This document shows positions 26,992-37,587 of a DNA stretch of 42,634 nucleotides, piece by piece. Under the pieces are notes generated by a model. That model worked only from the letters and a program-made list of their open reading frames with translations, made no database searches and was not told where the DNA came from. The DNA comes from Verrucomicrobiota bacterium (GTDB lineage Bacteria; Verrucomicrobiota; Kiritimatiellia; Kiritimatiellales; Tichowtungiaceae): NCBI GenBank assembly GCA_030153935.1, contig JASKKX010000006.1, positions 1-42,634 on the forward strand. The letters are read 5' to 3'. The translations under genes were made by a program, and so were the position numbers. Each line of letters starts with the position of its first letter. Within the stretch, counting starts at the first letter, position 1.

Positions 26992-28077
26992 TCAGAATAA
27001 ATCCGGGAAAAGCTGGTCAATGGTGACTGCCACGATGAGGAGGACACCTACTGCAATGTACCGGACGAACGGTTCGACTCCGGAAATTGCCAGACCGTTT
27101 TTAAGAACTGCGAGCACGAGAACCCCGACGAAGGATCCCAGGATGCGACCTTTGCCGCCGGCCAGACTCGCACCCCCGATGACCACGGCTGCAACCGCGA
27201 ACAATTCATACATCGCGCTGAACGTTGTATAATTACCGATTCCCGTCTGAAAAACGTTATAGACACCGGCAAGTCCGGCCAGAAAAGATGAAAGCATATA
27301 GATCTTTACGAGGTGACGATTGACATCGATACCGGCTCTGATTGCTGCATCCACATTATCACCGATCGCATAGGTGTGCTGGCCGAATCGGTGTCGATGA
27401 AGAATGAACCATAGAATCAGGATAACAACGGTAATAAGAATGAAAGAAAAGGGGATAAGCCGGATGAGTTCCCGTATCTGATTGTCGGCAAGGTATTCCG
27501 GTTTCTGGAAAAACGTTATCGATTTTCCCGGATGAATATAGATGAGATAACCATTGCCGAGTTCCGGCAATGCTGCCGGCAGTCCCGCAATAGGAAAAAA
27601 CCCATGGCAAAGTCGGAGAGTAATCCCGTTGCATATACCCCACATTCCCATAGTGGCAATGAATGGCGGTACTTTGAACCGGGCAACAAGTGTTCCTGAA
27701 ATAAAGCCCGGTATAAGGCTGATAACGAGTCCGGCAAGGCTCCCCAGGATAATAATCCATGGTACAGGAAGTGCTGTTGTGGAAAGTATTACCATGATTC
27801 TTGCCGCCAGGGCTGACGAAAGCCCCATGACAAAGCCAACAGAAAGGTCGATCCCGCCGGTGATAATGACGAAGGTTTCAGCAGCGGCCAGAAGAATGGA
27901 AGTGGAAGAAAGATGAATAATATTCTGGAAATTGGCAATCTCAAAAAAACCGGACCCGGTGAAAGCGAATACAATGACCATAAAAATCAGAAAGAAAAGG
28001 GCCCAGTTTCTGCCTACAGTTCTTCCTATTGTTGTCTGTGTAAAACCTGGTCTGGAAGACAATTCTGACGTCCTCAT
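26992..28077 (-). CDS. Sugar-type ABC transporter permease (RbsC/FrcC family), first copy
   Basis: Inner-membrane permease of 361 residues from the ATG at 28077, chosen because AGAGG precedes it and homology starts nearby; ten further in-frame residues upstream are unlikely to be used. It has the ITGGIDLSVGFVMG signature, about nine to ten hydrophobic helices and the IGDNVDAAIRAGIDV coupling loop. It pairs with the downstream permease, 14 nt away. A 13-bp hairpin separates it from the binding-protein gene, so its expression is probably lower than that of the binding protein. Confidence 0.92.
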   Translation of the reverse strand: MRTSELSSRPGFTQTTIGRTVGRNWALFFLIFMVIVFAFTGSGFFEIANFQNIIHLSSTSILLAAAETFVIITGGIDLSVGFVMGLSSALAARIMVILSTTALPVPWIIILGSLAGLVISLIPGFISGTLVARFKVPPFIATMGMWGICNGITLRLCHGFFPIAGLPAALPELGNGYLIYIHPGKSITFFQKPEYLADNQIRELIRLIPFSFILITVVILILWFILHRHRFGQHTYAIGDNVDAAIRAGIDVNRHLVKIYMLSSFLAGLAGVYNVFQTGIGNYTTFSAMYELFAVAAVVIGGASLAGGKGRILGSFVGVLVLAVLKNGLAISGVEPFVRYIAVGVLLIVAVTIDQLFPDLF

Positions 28078-28106
28078 GATATACCTCTGAATCCGCAACG
28101 AAAACA

Positions 28107-28145
28107 AAGCGGCTTTTCCCGGTCATATCTAAGGAAAAGCCGCTT
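28107..28145 (-). terminator. Intercistronic stem-loop (attenuator / mRNA stabiliser) after the binding-protein gene
   Basis: Perfect 13-bp stem (28107-28119 with 28133-28145) with a 13-nt loop, 18 nt after the binding-protein stop and 30 nt before the permease start. The stem is followed by TGTTTTCG on the minus strand, so partial termination or 3'-end protection is expected, raising binding protein over membrane subunits as in many ABC operons. Confidence 0.8.
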
Positions 28146-28162
28146 CATAACACTATCGATTC

Positions 28163-29161
28163 TTATTTATAGATATACTGCTCCATCGCAGGATCGTTAA
28201 CATTTTCTTTTGTGAAGAATTCGAATCCGGGAATGATCTTTTTCGGAACGTTAACGCTCTTGTCCTTCAGGAACTTCACCGCCCACTCTACGCCTAAGGC
28301 TCCAATTTCTGCGGGTTTCTGAGCTAAGACCAGATCGACCTGTCCTTTCTTCAGAGCCCCGATAAGTTCCTGGGTCGCATCCCAGGAACAGATTTTGATC
28401 GCACCGGTAAGGCCTGCGTTGACAACTGCTTGATAGGAACCCTGGGCGCTGTATACGTTTGTGCCGAATATACCGACAATATCCTTATTCTTCTGCAGGG
28501 CTGCCAGGGTCTGTTCCTGGGCGACCTGCTGTACGTCTTGGCACCATTCAACACCGACCAGTTCCATTTCCGGGAATTCCGCGATCCCCGCCTTGAATCC
28601 CTTTACACGGTCCGCCACTGAGGAGGCATCCGGGTTGGTTGCTTCGCAGAAAACCTTCCCTTTTTCTCCAACCATTGCCGCCAGTTTTTCGGCCATCAGT
28701 TTGCCGCCGAGTTCGTTATCCGATCCGATATAAGTAAGCGGAAAGCTGTAGGTACTCTTTTTTGAATAGTCACCATCGCCGAGGAAGGTATCGACAGTAA
28801 TGATTTCCATCCCTTTGTTATACAATTTCTTAAGCGGCGCGATGAGTGCGTCGTTCGAAGTGGGCGCAATGAGAATGGCATCGAATTTCATTCTCGCCGC
28901 CGTTGCCTCCAGAATCGGAACCTGTGCTTCAGGCCCCCATGACTTCGGATATTCAGCGACGATCACATCGACGCCGAGTTCGGCGGCCTTCGCTCTCACG
29001 CCTTTTTCCATCGTGGTGTAAAACGGATCGGCGACGCCGGGCATAAACAACAGGGTAATTTTTCCATCTGCAGATGCTTTACTCTCCCCGGAAGCAATCG
29101 GCAAGGTGCCGATACCGAGAGTGAACAGGCCCGCCAGTAGAATGACGATAGTTTTTTTCAT
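28163..29161 (-). CDS. Sugar-type ABC transporter periplasmic substrate-binding protein
   Basis: Periplasmic receptor of the importer, 332 residues from the ATG at 29161, with AGAGGAG about 7 nt upstream. A signal peptide is clear: MKKT, then a hydrophobic core ILLAGLFTLGIGTLPIA and an Ala/Ser cleavage region. The rest fits the type-1 periplasmic binding protein fold of the ribose/galactose family (FMPGVADPFYTTMEKGV, FDAILIAPTSNDALIAPL, VADRVKGFKAGI, IFGTNVYSAQG). An in-frame extension to 29254 lies over the promoter and is not used. It is first in the operon, directly behind a strong promoter. Confidence 0.94.
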   Translation of the reverse strand: MKKTIVILLAGLFTLGIGTLPIASGESKASADGKITLLFMPGVADPFYTTMEKGVRAKAAELGVDVIVAEYPKSWGPEAQVPILEATAARMKFDAILIAPTSNDALIAPLKKLYNKGMEIITVDTFLGDGDYSKKSTYSFPLTYIGSDNELGGKLMAEKLAAMVGEKGKVFCEATNPDASSVADRVKGFKAGIAEFPEMELVGVEWCQDVQQVAQEQTLAALQKNKDIVGIFGTNVYSAQGSYQAVVNAGLTGAIKICSWDATQELIGALKKGQVDLVLAQKPAEIGALGVEWAVKFLKDKSVNVPKKIIPGFEFFTKENVNDPAMEQYIYK

Positions 29162-29224
29162 AGTTCCGCTCCTCTTGCTGTATTCGCAGTTGCTGCTTTT
29201 AATATGTATCCCTCTGCCGCGATG

Positions 29225-29254
29225 AGTATAAAAATAATAATCGGGGGAGGTCAA
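29225..29254 (-). promoter_or_regulatory. Sigma-70-type promoter of the ABC importer operon
   Basis: On the minus strand, TTGACC (29249-29254), an 18-bp spacer and TATACT (29225-29230). Transcription would start near 29217, giving a leader of about 55 nt ahead of the binding-protein ATG. Five of six bases match consensus in each box. Confidence 0.8.
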
Positions 29255-29403
29255 TAATCAATAAATTATAAGAATTGACCCATGCCTGTCCGGTTGACTC
29301 ACCGACCTACCCCCCATAGGGGGTGGGGTTGCGGGATTTTTAGGGTGGACCACACTACATATCAAGCGAGTGCGTTAATCGGATCGGCGCAAATTGACCC
29401 GGG

Positions 29404-29476
29404 AAAAGCGGATACATCCTGAATTCTGTGTTGAGTTCCGGTGGTGCTTCCCGGGGGTTCAGAATCCGCTTTTTTC
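29404..29476 (+). terminator. Terminator-like hairpin upstream of htpG, plus strand
   Basis: AAAAGCGGAT (29404-29413) pairs with ATCCGCTTTT (29464-29473); an inner CTGAA/TTCAG helix (29419-29423 with 29458-29462) extends it, and a T-rich tail follows. No plus-strand gene precedes it, so it may end a small RNA or form an htpG leader attenuator. No convincing promoter was identified upstream. Confidence 0.6.
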
Positions 29477-29581
29477 TTAGTCTTCTTTACGCCCCCATTT
29501 TTTGCCTTTTTCCCACCGGGTGTTTTTTCTATTCTACCGGGCTTGTGACTTAAATCGTACTTAATCCGGGAGGTAACTCAA

Positions 29582-31456
29582 ATGGCCGAAAAAACAATGG
29601 AATTTAAAACCGAGCTTTCACAGCTGCTGCACCTGATCACCCACTCGCTTTATTCCCACCGCGAGGTGTTTCTTCGCGAGCTGATCAGCAACGCCTGCGA
29701 TGCGATCGATAAGATCCGTTTTGAGGCACTGACAAAGACAGAGCTGCTCGATGGCGACAGCGACTGGAAAATTTTGATTGATATCGATAAGGAGGCGAAA
29801 ACGCTGACGATCTCCGATAATGGAATTGGAATGGACGAAGAATCGCTGGTTCATAATCTGGGGACTATCGCGCATTCCGGAACCAAGGCTTTTCTGTCCC
29901 GGCTGAAAGATGAAGGCCTGAAAGACAACCCGGAACTGATCGGACAGTTCGGAGTCGGCTTCTATTCCGCGTTTATGGTGGCTGACCGTGTGACGGTGGA
30001 TTCCCGTATGCATGGCGCGTCGGCTGTTCAATGGACATCGGACGGAACCGGATCGTTTACAATTACTGAAGGCCGCCGCGAGTCGCGCGGGACAACCGTA
30101 ACGCTGCATCTCAAAGAGGATGCGTCCGAATATCTCGAAGAATATACAATTCGCTCCATTGTCAAAAAATTCTCCGATTTTGTAGAGCACCCGGTTGTAC
30201 TGCTCACCACCGAAAAGGACGAGGAGAAGGGGACTGAAGAAAAGAAAGAAGAACAGCTCAATACCCGGAAAGCAATCTGGCTGCGTGCCAAGAGTGAGAT
30301 TACCTCAGACGAGTACAACGAATTTTACAAACATATCTCGCACGACTTCAACAATCCGTCCGAAGTGATCCATTATAATGCCGAAGGGGCTATCGAATTC
30401 AAAGCGCTGCTTTTTATTCCGGAAAAGAAGCCGTTCGACATGATAATGAACAATGACCCCAAAGCGCATCTGAATCTTTACGTTCAGCGGGTATTCATCA
30501 GCAATGAATTCGAAAATCTGCTTCCGGCCTATCTGCGCTTTGTCAAAGGCGTCGTGGATGCCGCTGATCTTCCGCTGAACGTTTCGCGCGAAATTCTGCA
30601 GGAGAATCCGCAGCTTGATAAAATCCGCAGAAACCTGGTCTCGCGGATTCTGAAAACCCTCAGTGAGATGAAGACAAAGAATTACGACAAGTATCTGAAG
30701 TTTTATGCCGAATTCGGCCCGATGCTGAAAGAAGGTCTCCAGAGTGATTTCGAAAACAGCGAAAAAATTGCCGACCTGCTTCTTTTTGAAACCACGGCAA
30801 CAAAACCCGGCGAAATGCGATCACTCGCCGATTATGTCGAGAGTATGAAGGACGGGCAGGAGGAGATTATCTATCTCGCGGCGGAACACCGGGGCATCGC
30901 TGAAAACTCACCGTTCCTCGAAGGCTTCAAGGCGGCGGGAAAAGAAGTGCTCTTCATGCTCGATCCGATCGATGAATTCGTGATTCCGCGGATCGGGGAA
31001 TACAAAGGCAAAAAATTCAAGGCGGCCAATAAAGGAGATGTCGGCGACGAAGAAACCCTGAAGGACGAACAGAAAAAGTTTGAAGGGTTTCTGGGATTCA
31101 TTAAAGAAAAACTGAGCGGTGTGAAAGAAGTCCGCCTTTCCACCCGTCTGAAGGAAAGTCCGGCCTGCCTGGTCGGCGATGAATACAGCATGAGTCCGCA
31201 CATTGAGGCGATGATGCGTCGCATGGGTCAGCCGGTTCCGGAGCAGGAACGGGTGCTGGAACTCAATCCGTCGCATCCGGTGGTGGAAGCAGTTCAGTCC
31301 ATGTACGAAGCCGATAAAAACGATCCGAAACTCAGTGAAAGTATTGAGCTGCTGCGCGATCTGGCGCATGTGGCGGAAGGGTCCAAAGTGGAAAACCCCG
31401 CCGCATTTTCCTCCCGTATCGCCGCGCTTATGGCGCGGGATCTCGGCACGAAATAA
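29582..31456 (+). CDS. htpG: Molecular chaperone HtpG (Hsp90)
   Basis: ATP-dependent cytosolic Hsp90 chaperone. The 624-residue length is typical of bacterial HtpG. The N-terminal GHKL ATPase domain shows LISNACDAIDKIR, ISDNGIGMD, GTIAHSGTK and GQFGVGFYSAFMVA; the middle domain includes RVFISNEFENLLP and LNVSREILQ; the C-terminal dimerisation domain ends near ALMARDLG. A short charged linker, rich in Glu/Lys, lies near residues 215-225. GGGAGG precedes the ATG by about 8 nt. It opens a region rich in chaperone genes. A GC-rich 8-bp hairpin at 31479-31505 without a T-run lies just after the stop. Confidence 0.97.
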   Translation: MAEKTMEFKTELSQLLHLITHSLYSHREVFLRELISNACDAIDKIRFEALTKTELLDGDSDWKILIDIDKEAKTLTISDNGIGMDEESLVHNLGTIAHSGTKAFLSRLKDEGLKDNPELIGQFGVGFYSAFMVADRVTVDSRMHGASAVQWTSDGTGSFTITEGRRESRGTTVTLHLKEDASEYLEEYTIRSIVKKFSDFVEHPVVLLTTEKDEEKGTEEKKEEQLNTRKAIWLRAKSEITSDEYNEFYKHISHDFNNPSEVIHYNAEGAIEFKALLFIPEKKPFDMIMNNDPKAHLNLYVQRVFISNEFENLLPAYLRFVKGVVDAADLPLNVSREILQENPQLDKIRRNLVSRILKTLSEMKTKNYDKYLKFYAEFGPMLKEGLQSDFENSEKIADLLLFETTATKPGEMRSLADYVESMKDGQEEIIYLAAEHRGIAENSPFLEGFKAAGKEVLFMLDPIDEFVIPRIGEYKGKKFKAANKGDVGDEETLKDEQKKFEGFLGFIKEKLSGVKEVRLSTRLKESPACLVGDEYSMSPHIEAMMRRMGQPVPEQERVLELNPSHPVVEAVQSMYEADKNDPKLSESIELLRDLAHVAEGSKVENPAAFSSRIAALMARDLGTK

Positions 31457-31478
31457 TTCGGAAAATTTCCAGCCCCGG

Positions 31479-31505
31479 ACCCGGCGCGTTCTGATTTCGC
31501 CGGGT
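31479..31505 (+). terminator. Possible htpG transcript-end hairpin
   Basis: ACCCGGCG (31479-31486) pairs with CGCCGGGT (31498-31505) over an 11-nt loop, 23 nt past the htpG stop. It lacks a T-run, so it may be a stability hairpin or part of a Rho-dependent end. Confidence 0.4.
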
Positions 31506-31594
31506 TACAGGGTTTGTGTGAAGTCCACTGCCGCTACCTCTGCGCTGGATCGTCCACCAGACCGGACTGCTGTCCAGCATCGAGAAAAGACTGC

Positions 31595-31699
31595 GCGGGA
31601 GTAACGCCGGTCCGGAACTACGCGCCGCTGGGACGCAGGAACCGGCTGTTCATCGGCAATAAAGAAGCGGGCTGGCGCGACCAGACACTGATAAGTTGA
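31595..31699 (+). pseudogene. IS66-like transposase C-terminal remnant
   Basis: The plus-strand frame reads PLGRRNRLFIGNKEAGWR near 31625-31680, closely matching the conserved C-terminal block of IS66-family TnpC (pattern A-LGR-N-LFIG-KEAGWR). It stops at once afterwards and has no catalytic DDE upstream, so only a scrap survives. No terminal inverted repeats or companion genes were found. Confidence 0.6.
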
Positions 31700-32174
31700 C
31701 CGCTTCGCGTTCAGCCTATCTTCCCGCGATGCAGGCCATTGGGCTGAGGCGGAGCGCCAACCGCTCCACCTTCCAGCCAATAGAGCCGCCTTTTGGATCG
31801 GATTATGCGCACAGGTGCGCTATATTTTCATGGCAGGCAGCGTTTATCGCCGGGCGATAGGTTCTTTTTCCAAATGAGTTCGGTAGTACTTTTCTACCCC
31901 AGATTGACCAGCCCGTCGTAGAGCGGGGAATGAATGATTCTAAATCCGCTATCCGGCGAATAACTTTTCGCAGAGCGAATTTTGAGCAATCCGGGACAGT
32001 CTGAGTGGAAAGATATCCTCCTCGTTTATGTGCCCGCATACAATCTTATCTGAAACGACCCTCTGCGCTTTCCGTGAGTTCGGTGCTGACCGATGTTCAA
32101 CTTCAATGATTCCGAACCGACGAGCCTTCGCCTCAGAAAATAGTCACCCGACCGGATCAAAAGCAGCATTTCTT

Positions 32175-32765
32175 TTAGAGATCATCTTTAAGTACACCTT
32201 CTTCGACCGCTTTCAGAATAGACTGCTCGGCATACTTCCAGAGAGTTTCCGATCCTTCGGCAATCTTCTTTGTTCGGCCGACTACCTGTTTCTTTGTAAT
32301 CCCATGTTCTTTCCACGATCGTCCGGATGTGTTGAAATTATGGATCAGGGGCATGAGCCGGTCAACCGAGTTGGCAAACTTTGATTCAGGCGTTTCTGCG
32401 GCTTCAAATTCCCGCCAGAGGTTTATTAACCTCTCCGCCTGTTCTTTCGGCAGAATATTAAAAATCCGATCTGCAGCCTGCTTTTCGCGCCGATCTTTAT
32501 CCATGTAACCGGTCTCATCATAACAGTAGGTGTCCCCCGCATCGATTTCAATGATGTCATGAACCAGAAGCATTTCGATGACACGATGTGAATTGACTTC
32601 GGTATTGGAATATTCGGATAGAAGCATGGCCATTAAAGCGATATGCCAGCTGTGTTCCGCTGAGTTTTCTTTCCGGGTCTGAGACAGAAGATAAGACCGC
32701 CTGTATACCTCCTTGAGCTTATCAATTTCTTTAATAAATTCAATCTGCTGATCCAGTCGATTCAT
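32175..32765 (-). CDS. HD-domain phosphohydrolase (YfbR/HDDC2-like)
   Basis: Metal-dependent phosphohydrolase; related proteins (YfbR, HDDC2) remove phosphate from deoxynucleoside 5'-monophosphates. The 196-residue protein has the HD pattern: His in AEHSWHIALMAMLL (about 37-50), the His-Asp pair in LLVHDIIEIDAGD (about 66-78) and a distal Asp in NSVDRLMPL (about 132-140). AAAGG lies upstream of the ATG. It is the same strand as clpB, which ends 220 bp before it, but the gap suggests separate control. Lower local GC than the flanking chaperone genes is noticeable and could mean recent acquisition. Exact substrate unknown. Confidence 0.87.
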   Translation of the reverse strand: MNRLDQQIEFIKEIDKLKEVYRRSYLLSQTRKENSAEHSWHIALMAMLLSEYSNTEVNSHRVIEMLLVHDIIEIDAGDTYCYDETGYMDKDRREKQAADRIFNILPKEQAERLINLWREFEAAETPESKFANSVDRLMPLIHNFNTSGRSWKEHGITKKQVVGRTKKIAEGSETLWKYAEQSILKAVEEGVLKDDL

Positions 32766-32984
32766 CGTTTACGGGCCTTTCGAATGAAATAAAGTGCGAG
32801 CGGGCATGATCCGACAAATAGAATGCGCACGCCTTGAATATCGGTAGGTTCCATTGTCCTTTTCTCATTTGGAGATTATCAGTGAACAAACTGTCATTTT
32901 TCTCAGAATCAAAACCCGCCCTGTTACTGTCAAATGGAAACCGCACTGCCGGTCAAAACGTCCTTTTTCTCAAACAGGGAGGAA

Positions 32985-35609
<2,625 letters not shown>

Positions 35610-35945
35610 TGTTTGAAACTCCTTTCATTAATAATGTATTAACCAAAGCTTCAAGCATAGAGCGTACCAATCGGATTGTTTATTTTATAACTATTTATTT
35701 ATAAGCAAATTATGATTTATGCTGCGGAAAGGTTCGCAAAATATTTGTGCCATTATGTCCCGACTGTGCGATAAAAAAAATTCGAGGAATCTGAAACTCG
35801 GATTTTTCGCGGATTTGGATGAGCTGAGGGTGACAATATGACTCATTTAAGTTGGTCAAAAGCGCGGAATATAACATTTTGTCCCAGAAAATATTTCGCT
35901 GTTCATGTTTTGTAACCATTTTTTTATTAACGTCTTACATTTGTA

Positions 35946-35960
35946 TTCCCCAAGTTGGAA
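35946..35960. repeat. TTCC-N5-TTGGAA motif upstream of hsp20 operon
   Basis: TTCCCCAAGTTGGAA, a strict copy, 95 bp before the first hsp20 start. It overlaps the left half of the sigma-54-like element. Confidence 0.55.
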
Positions 35961-35971
35961 CGATATATGCT
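35956..35971 (+). promoter_or_regulatory. Candidate sigma-54 (-24/-12) promoter for hsp20 operon
   Basis: TGGAACG-N4-ATGCT has GG and GC at the required 12-bp offset and differs from TGGCACG-N4-TTGCW at two positions. It sits about 85 bp before the first ATG. Because it overlaps a motif that recurs elsewhere without a GC box, the match may be fortuitous. Confidence 0.4.
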
Positions 35972-36055
35972 TTCTATGTACAGCGAACAACGCTGAGCGT
36001 GTGAAGAGCCGTTCAGCAGAAGAAGTCAGAACCCGAATAAAAGGAGGAAACAAGT

Positions 36056-36493
36056 ATGACAACATGGCCGATCTATAAACGGACAAGATTGGACCCGCTT
36101 TCAGGTTTCGAAAACCTGCAGCGGGAAATGAACCGTCTCTTTGACGGATATACCGGCAGCAGCGCCGGATTCCCGCTGGTGAACGTCTGGGCCAATGAAA
36201 ATGAAGCCGTGGTGACCGCGGAAATCCCCGGTGTCGATCCTAAAGATATTGAAATCAATGTATTGAAAAACCTGCTGACGATTCAGGGGGAACGCAAAGC
36301 GGATGACCCCGGCGAAGATGCTGTCTGCCACCGGAATGAACGGGTGACCGGCCGGTTTTCACGGACGGTGCGCCTGCCGTTTGGTGTGGAAAACGACAAA
36401 GTGAAAGCGAAATATGAAAAGGGTGTCCTGAAAGTGACGCTGCCGCGCGCCGAAGCCACAAAGCCGAAAAAGGTTCAGATCAGTACAGACTAA
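36056..36493 (+). CDS. Hsp20/alpha-crystallin small heat-shock protein 1
   Basis: ATP-independent holdase that keeps unfolding proteins soluble for ClpB/DnaK. 145 residues: short N-terminal arm with FENLQREMNRLFDGY, alpha-crystallin domain about 40-135 (VVTAEIPGVDPKDIEI, YEKGVLKVTLPR) and a C-terminal VQI anchor of the I/V-x-I/V type. AAGGAGG lies 8 nt before the ATG. First of three tandem hsp20 genes; the next starts 17 nt downstream. Confidence 0.95.
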   Translation: MTTWPIYKRTRLDPLSGFENLQREMNRLFDGYTGSSAGFPLVNVWANENEAVVTAEIPGVDPKDIEINVLKNLLTIQGERKADDPGEDAVCHRNERVTGRFSRTVRLPFGVENDKVKAKYEKGVLKVTLPRAEATKPKKVQISTD

Positions 36494-36510
36494 AGTAAGG
36501 AGGAACAGGT

Positions 36511-36906
36511 ATGAATAAAAATGAAGCTGTAAAACGGAATCCAACTGAAACGGCGGAGCCGGTTGAAAATCGACCGGTGTTCGTGCCGGATACCGATATC
36601 TATGAAAAAGAAAATTCCATTCTGGTCCGCTGTGATATGCCCGGAGTGGACAGCTCCGGAATGGAGATCACGCTGGACGATCATGTGCTGACAATCACCG
36701 GCTCCCAGGGCCGTTATCAGCCGGAAGGTTTTGATCCGGTACTGGAAGAATACGGCACAGGCGTGTATCGCCGGTCGTTTACCATGTCGCGCGAAATTGA
36801 TGAAGCCGGCATTACGGCCCGCATCCGCAACGGAGTGCTGGAGGTGGAACTGCCCAAAGCGGCAGATGCCCGACCGCGCCGGATTGCGGTGGAGGTCGCC
36901 GACTGA
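36511..36906 (+). CDS. Hsp20/alpha-crystallin small heat-shock protein 2
   Basis: 131 residues; the N-terminal arm is shorter and lacks the MNRLF-type helix of its neighbours, so it may form smaller oligomers or mixed ones with them. The alpha-crystallin core is clear (DIYEKENSILVRCDMPGV, IRNGVLEVELPK) and the C-terminus has IAV. TAAGGAGGAAC precedes the ATG. It differs strongly in sequence from copies 1 and 3, indicating old paralogy rather than recent duplication. Confidence 0.93.
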   Translation: MNKNEAVKRNPTETAEPVENRPVFVPDTDIYEKENSILVRCDMPGVDSSGMEITLDDHVLTITGSQGRYQPEGFDPVLEEYGTGVYRRSFTMSREIDEAGITARIRNGVLEVELPKAADARPRRIAVEVAD

Positions 36907-36931
36907 AAAAATATGAAGGAGGTGAGTTCAG

Positions 36932-37447
36932 ATGGTTAAAAACCTGATTCCATGGAGAAAGAAACGGGAGGAACTGAGTGCCGCGCAGCGTGAGAGAGAT
37001 CCGTTTGACCTTTTGCGTCGGCAGATGAACGAACTCTTCGACGGATTCTTTGAAGAGTTCGATAACGTCCCCGGAGTCCGTTCCCCGCTGTTCGGCACCC
37101 GCCGCGGTGAATCGGCAACACCCCGTTTTGAGGTGTCGGAAACCGAAGACGACGTGGTGGTAAAAGCGGAGCTGCCGGGCATGAATGAAAAGGATATCGA
37201 TGTCATCATTGACAACGAACAGCTGACCATCCGGGGCGAGAAAAAAACCGAAAATGAAAAGAAGAAACGGAACTACACGCTGTCAGAATGCTTCTATGGA
37301 CAGTTCAGCCGGTCGATTCCGCTACCGGCGGGCATCGACCGTGAAAAGGCAGAGGCTGAATTTAAACGCGGCGTGCTGACGCTGACTCTGCCGAAAACGG
37401 CGGCCGGGCGGACGAAAGCCCGGCGCATTACAGTTCAGGCCGGCTGA
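36932..37447 (+). CDS. Hsp20/alpha-crystallin small heat-shock protein 3
   Basis: 171 residues, the longest of the trio, with a basic N-terminus, the DLLRRQMNELFDGFFEEF helix, alpha-crystallin core (DDVVVKAELPGMNEKDID, FKRGVLTLTLPK) and a C-terminal ITV anchor. AAGGAGGTGA is a near-perfect ribosome site. A GC-rich inverted repeat (37469-37493) follows the stop and may limit read-through into the J-protein gene. Confidence 0.95.
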   Translation: MVKNLIPWRKKREELSAAQRERDPFDLLRRQMNELFDGFFEEFDNVPGVRSPLFGTRRGESATPRFEVSETEDDVVVKAELPGMNEKDIDVIIDNEQLTIRGEKKTENEKKKRNYTLSECFYGQFSRSIPLPAGIDREKAEAEFKRGVLTLTLPKTAAGRTKARRITVQAG

Positions 37448-37468
37448 TAAACAAACAGATTCCGGGCG

Positions 37469-37493
37469 GGCGGAGCACCGGTTGCACTCCGCC
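37469..37493 (+). terminator. Hairpin between hsp20-3 and the J-protein gene
   Basis: GGCGGAG (37469-37475) pairs with CTCCGCC (37487-37493) over an 11-nt loop. No T-run follows, so it is more likely an RNA-stability or processing element than a full terminator. Confidence 0.4.
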
Positions 37494-37587
37494 GTCGGTC
37501 TGCTGGAGGATCGGCTGATTCTTCCGGCAGTCGGGAAACCCGGTTCTTTTGCTGTTGCCGCCGCTGTAGAAAGGAATGCTGTTCTGT

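Larger units (their letters stand above)
31457..32174. other. 718-bp decayed intergenic region between htpG and HD gene
   Basis: Contains the htpG end hairpin, the IS66-like scrap and, at 31753-31769, a small GGAGCG/CGCTCC inverted repeat. The right two thirds give broken reading frames on both strands with no recognisable family. It reads as a site of past insertion and decay. Confidence 0.55.
35610..36055. other. 446-bp divergent regulatory region, clpB / hsp20
   Basis: AT-rich region holding the promoters of clpB and of the hsp20 operon. It contains an 11-bp hairpin with one G-U pair (35776-35786 with 35797-35807) with A/T flanks that could terminate in either direction, one TTCC-N5-TTGGAA motif and a sigma-54-like site. 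Short reading frames here show no family features. Confidence 0.6.

Noticed and set aside
35710-35919. 69-residue minus-strand frame in the clpB/hsp20 spacer
   Set aside because: AT-rich, no ribosome site, no known motif, and it contains the hairpin at 35776-35807.
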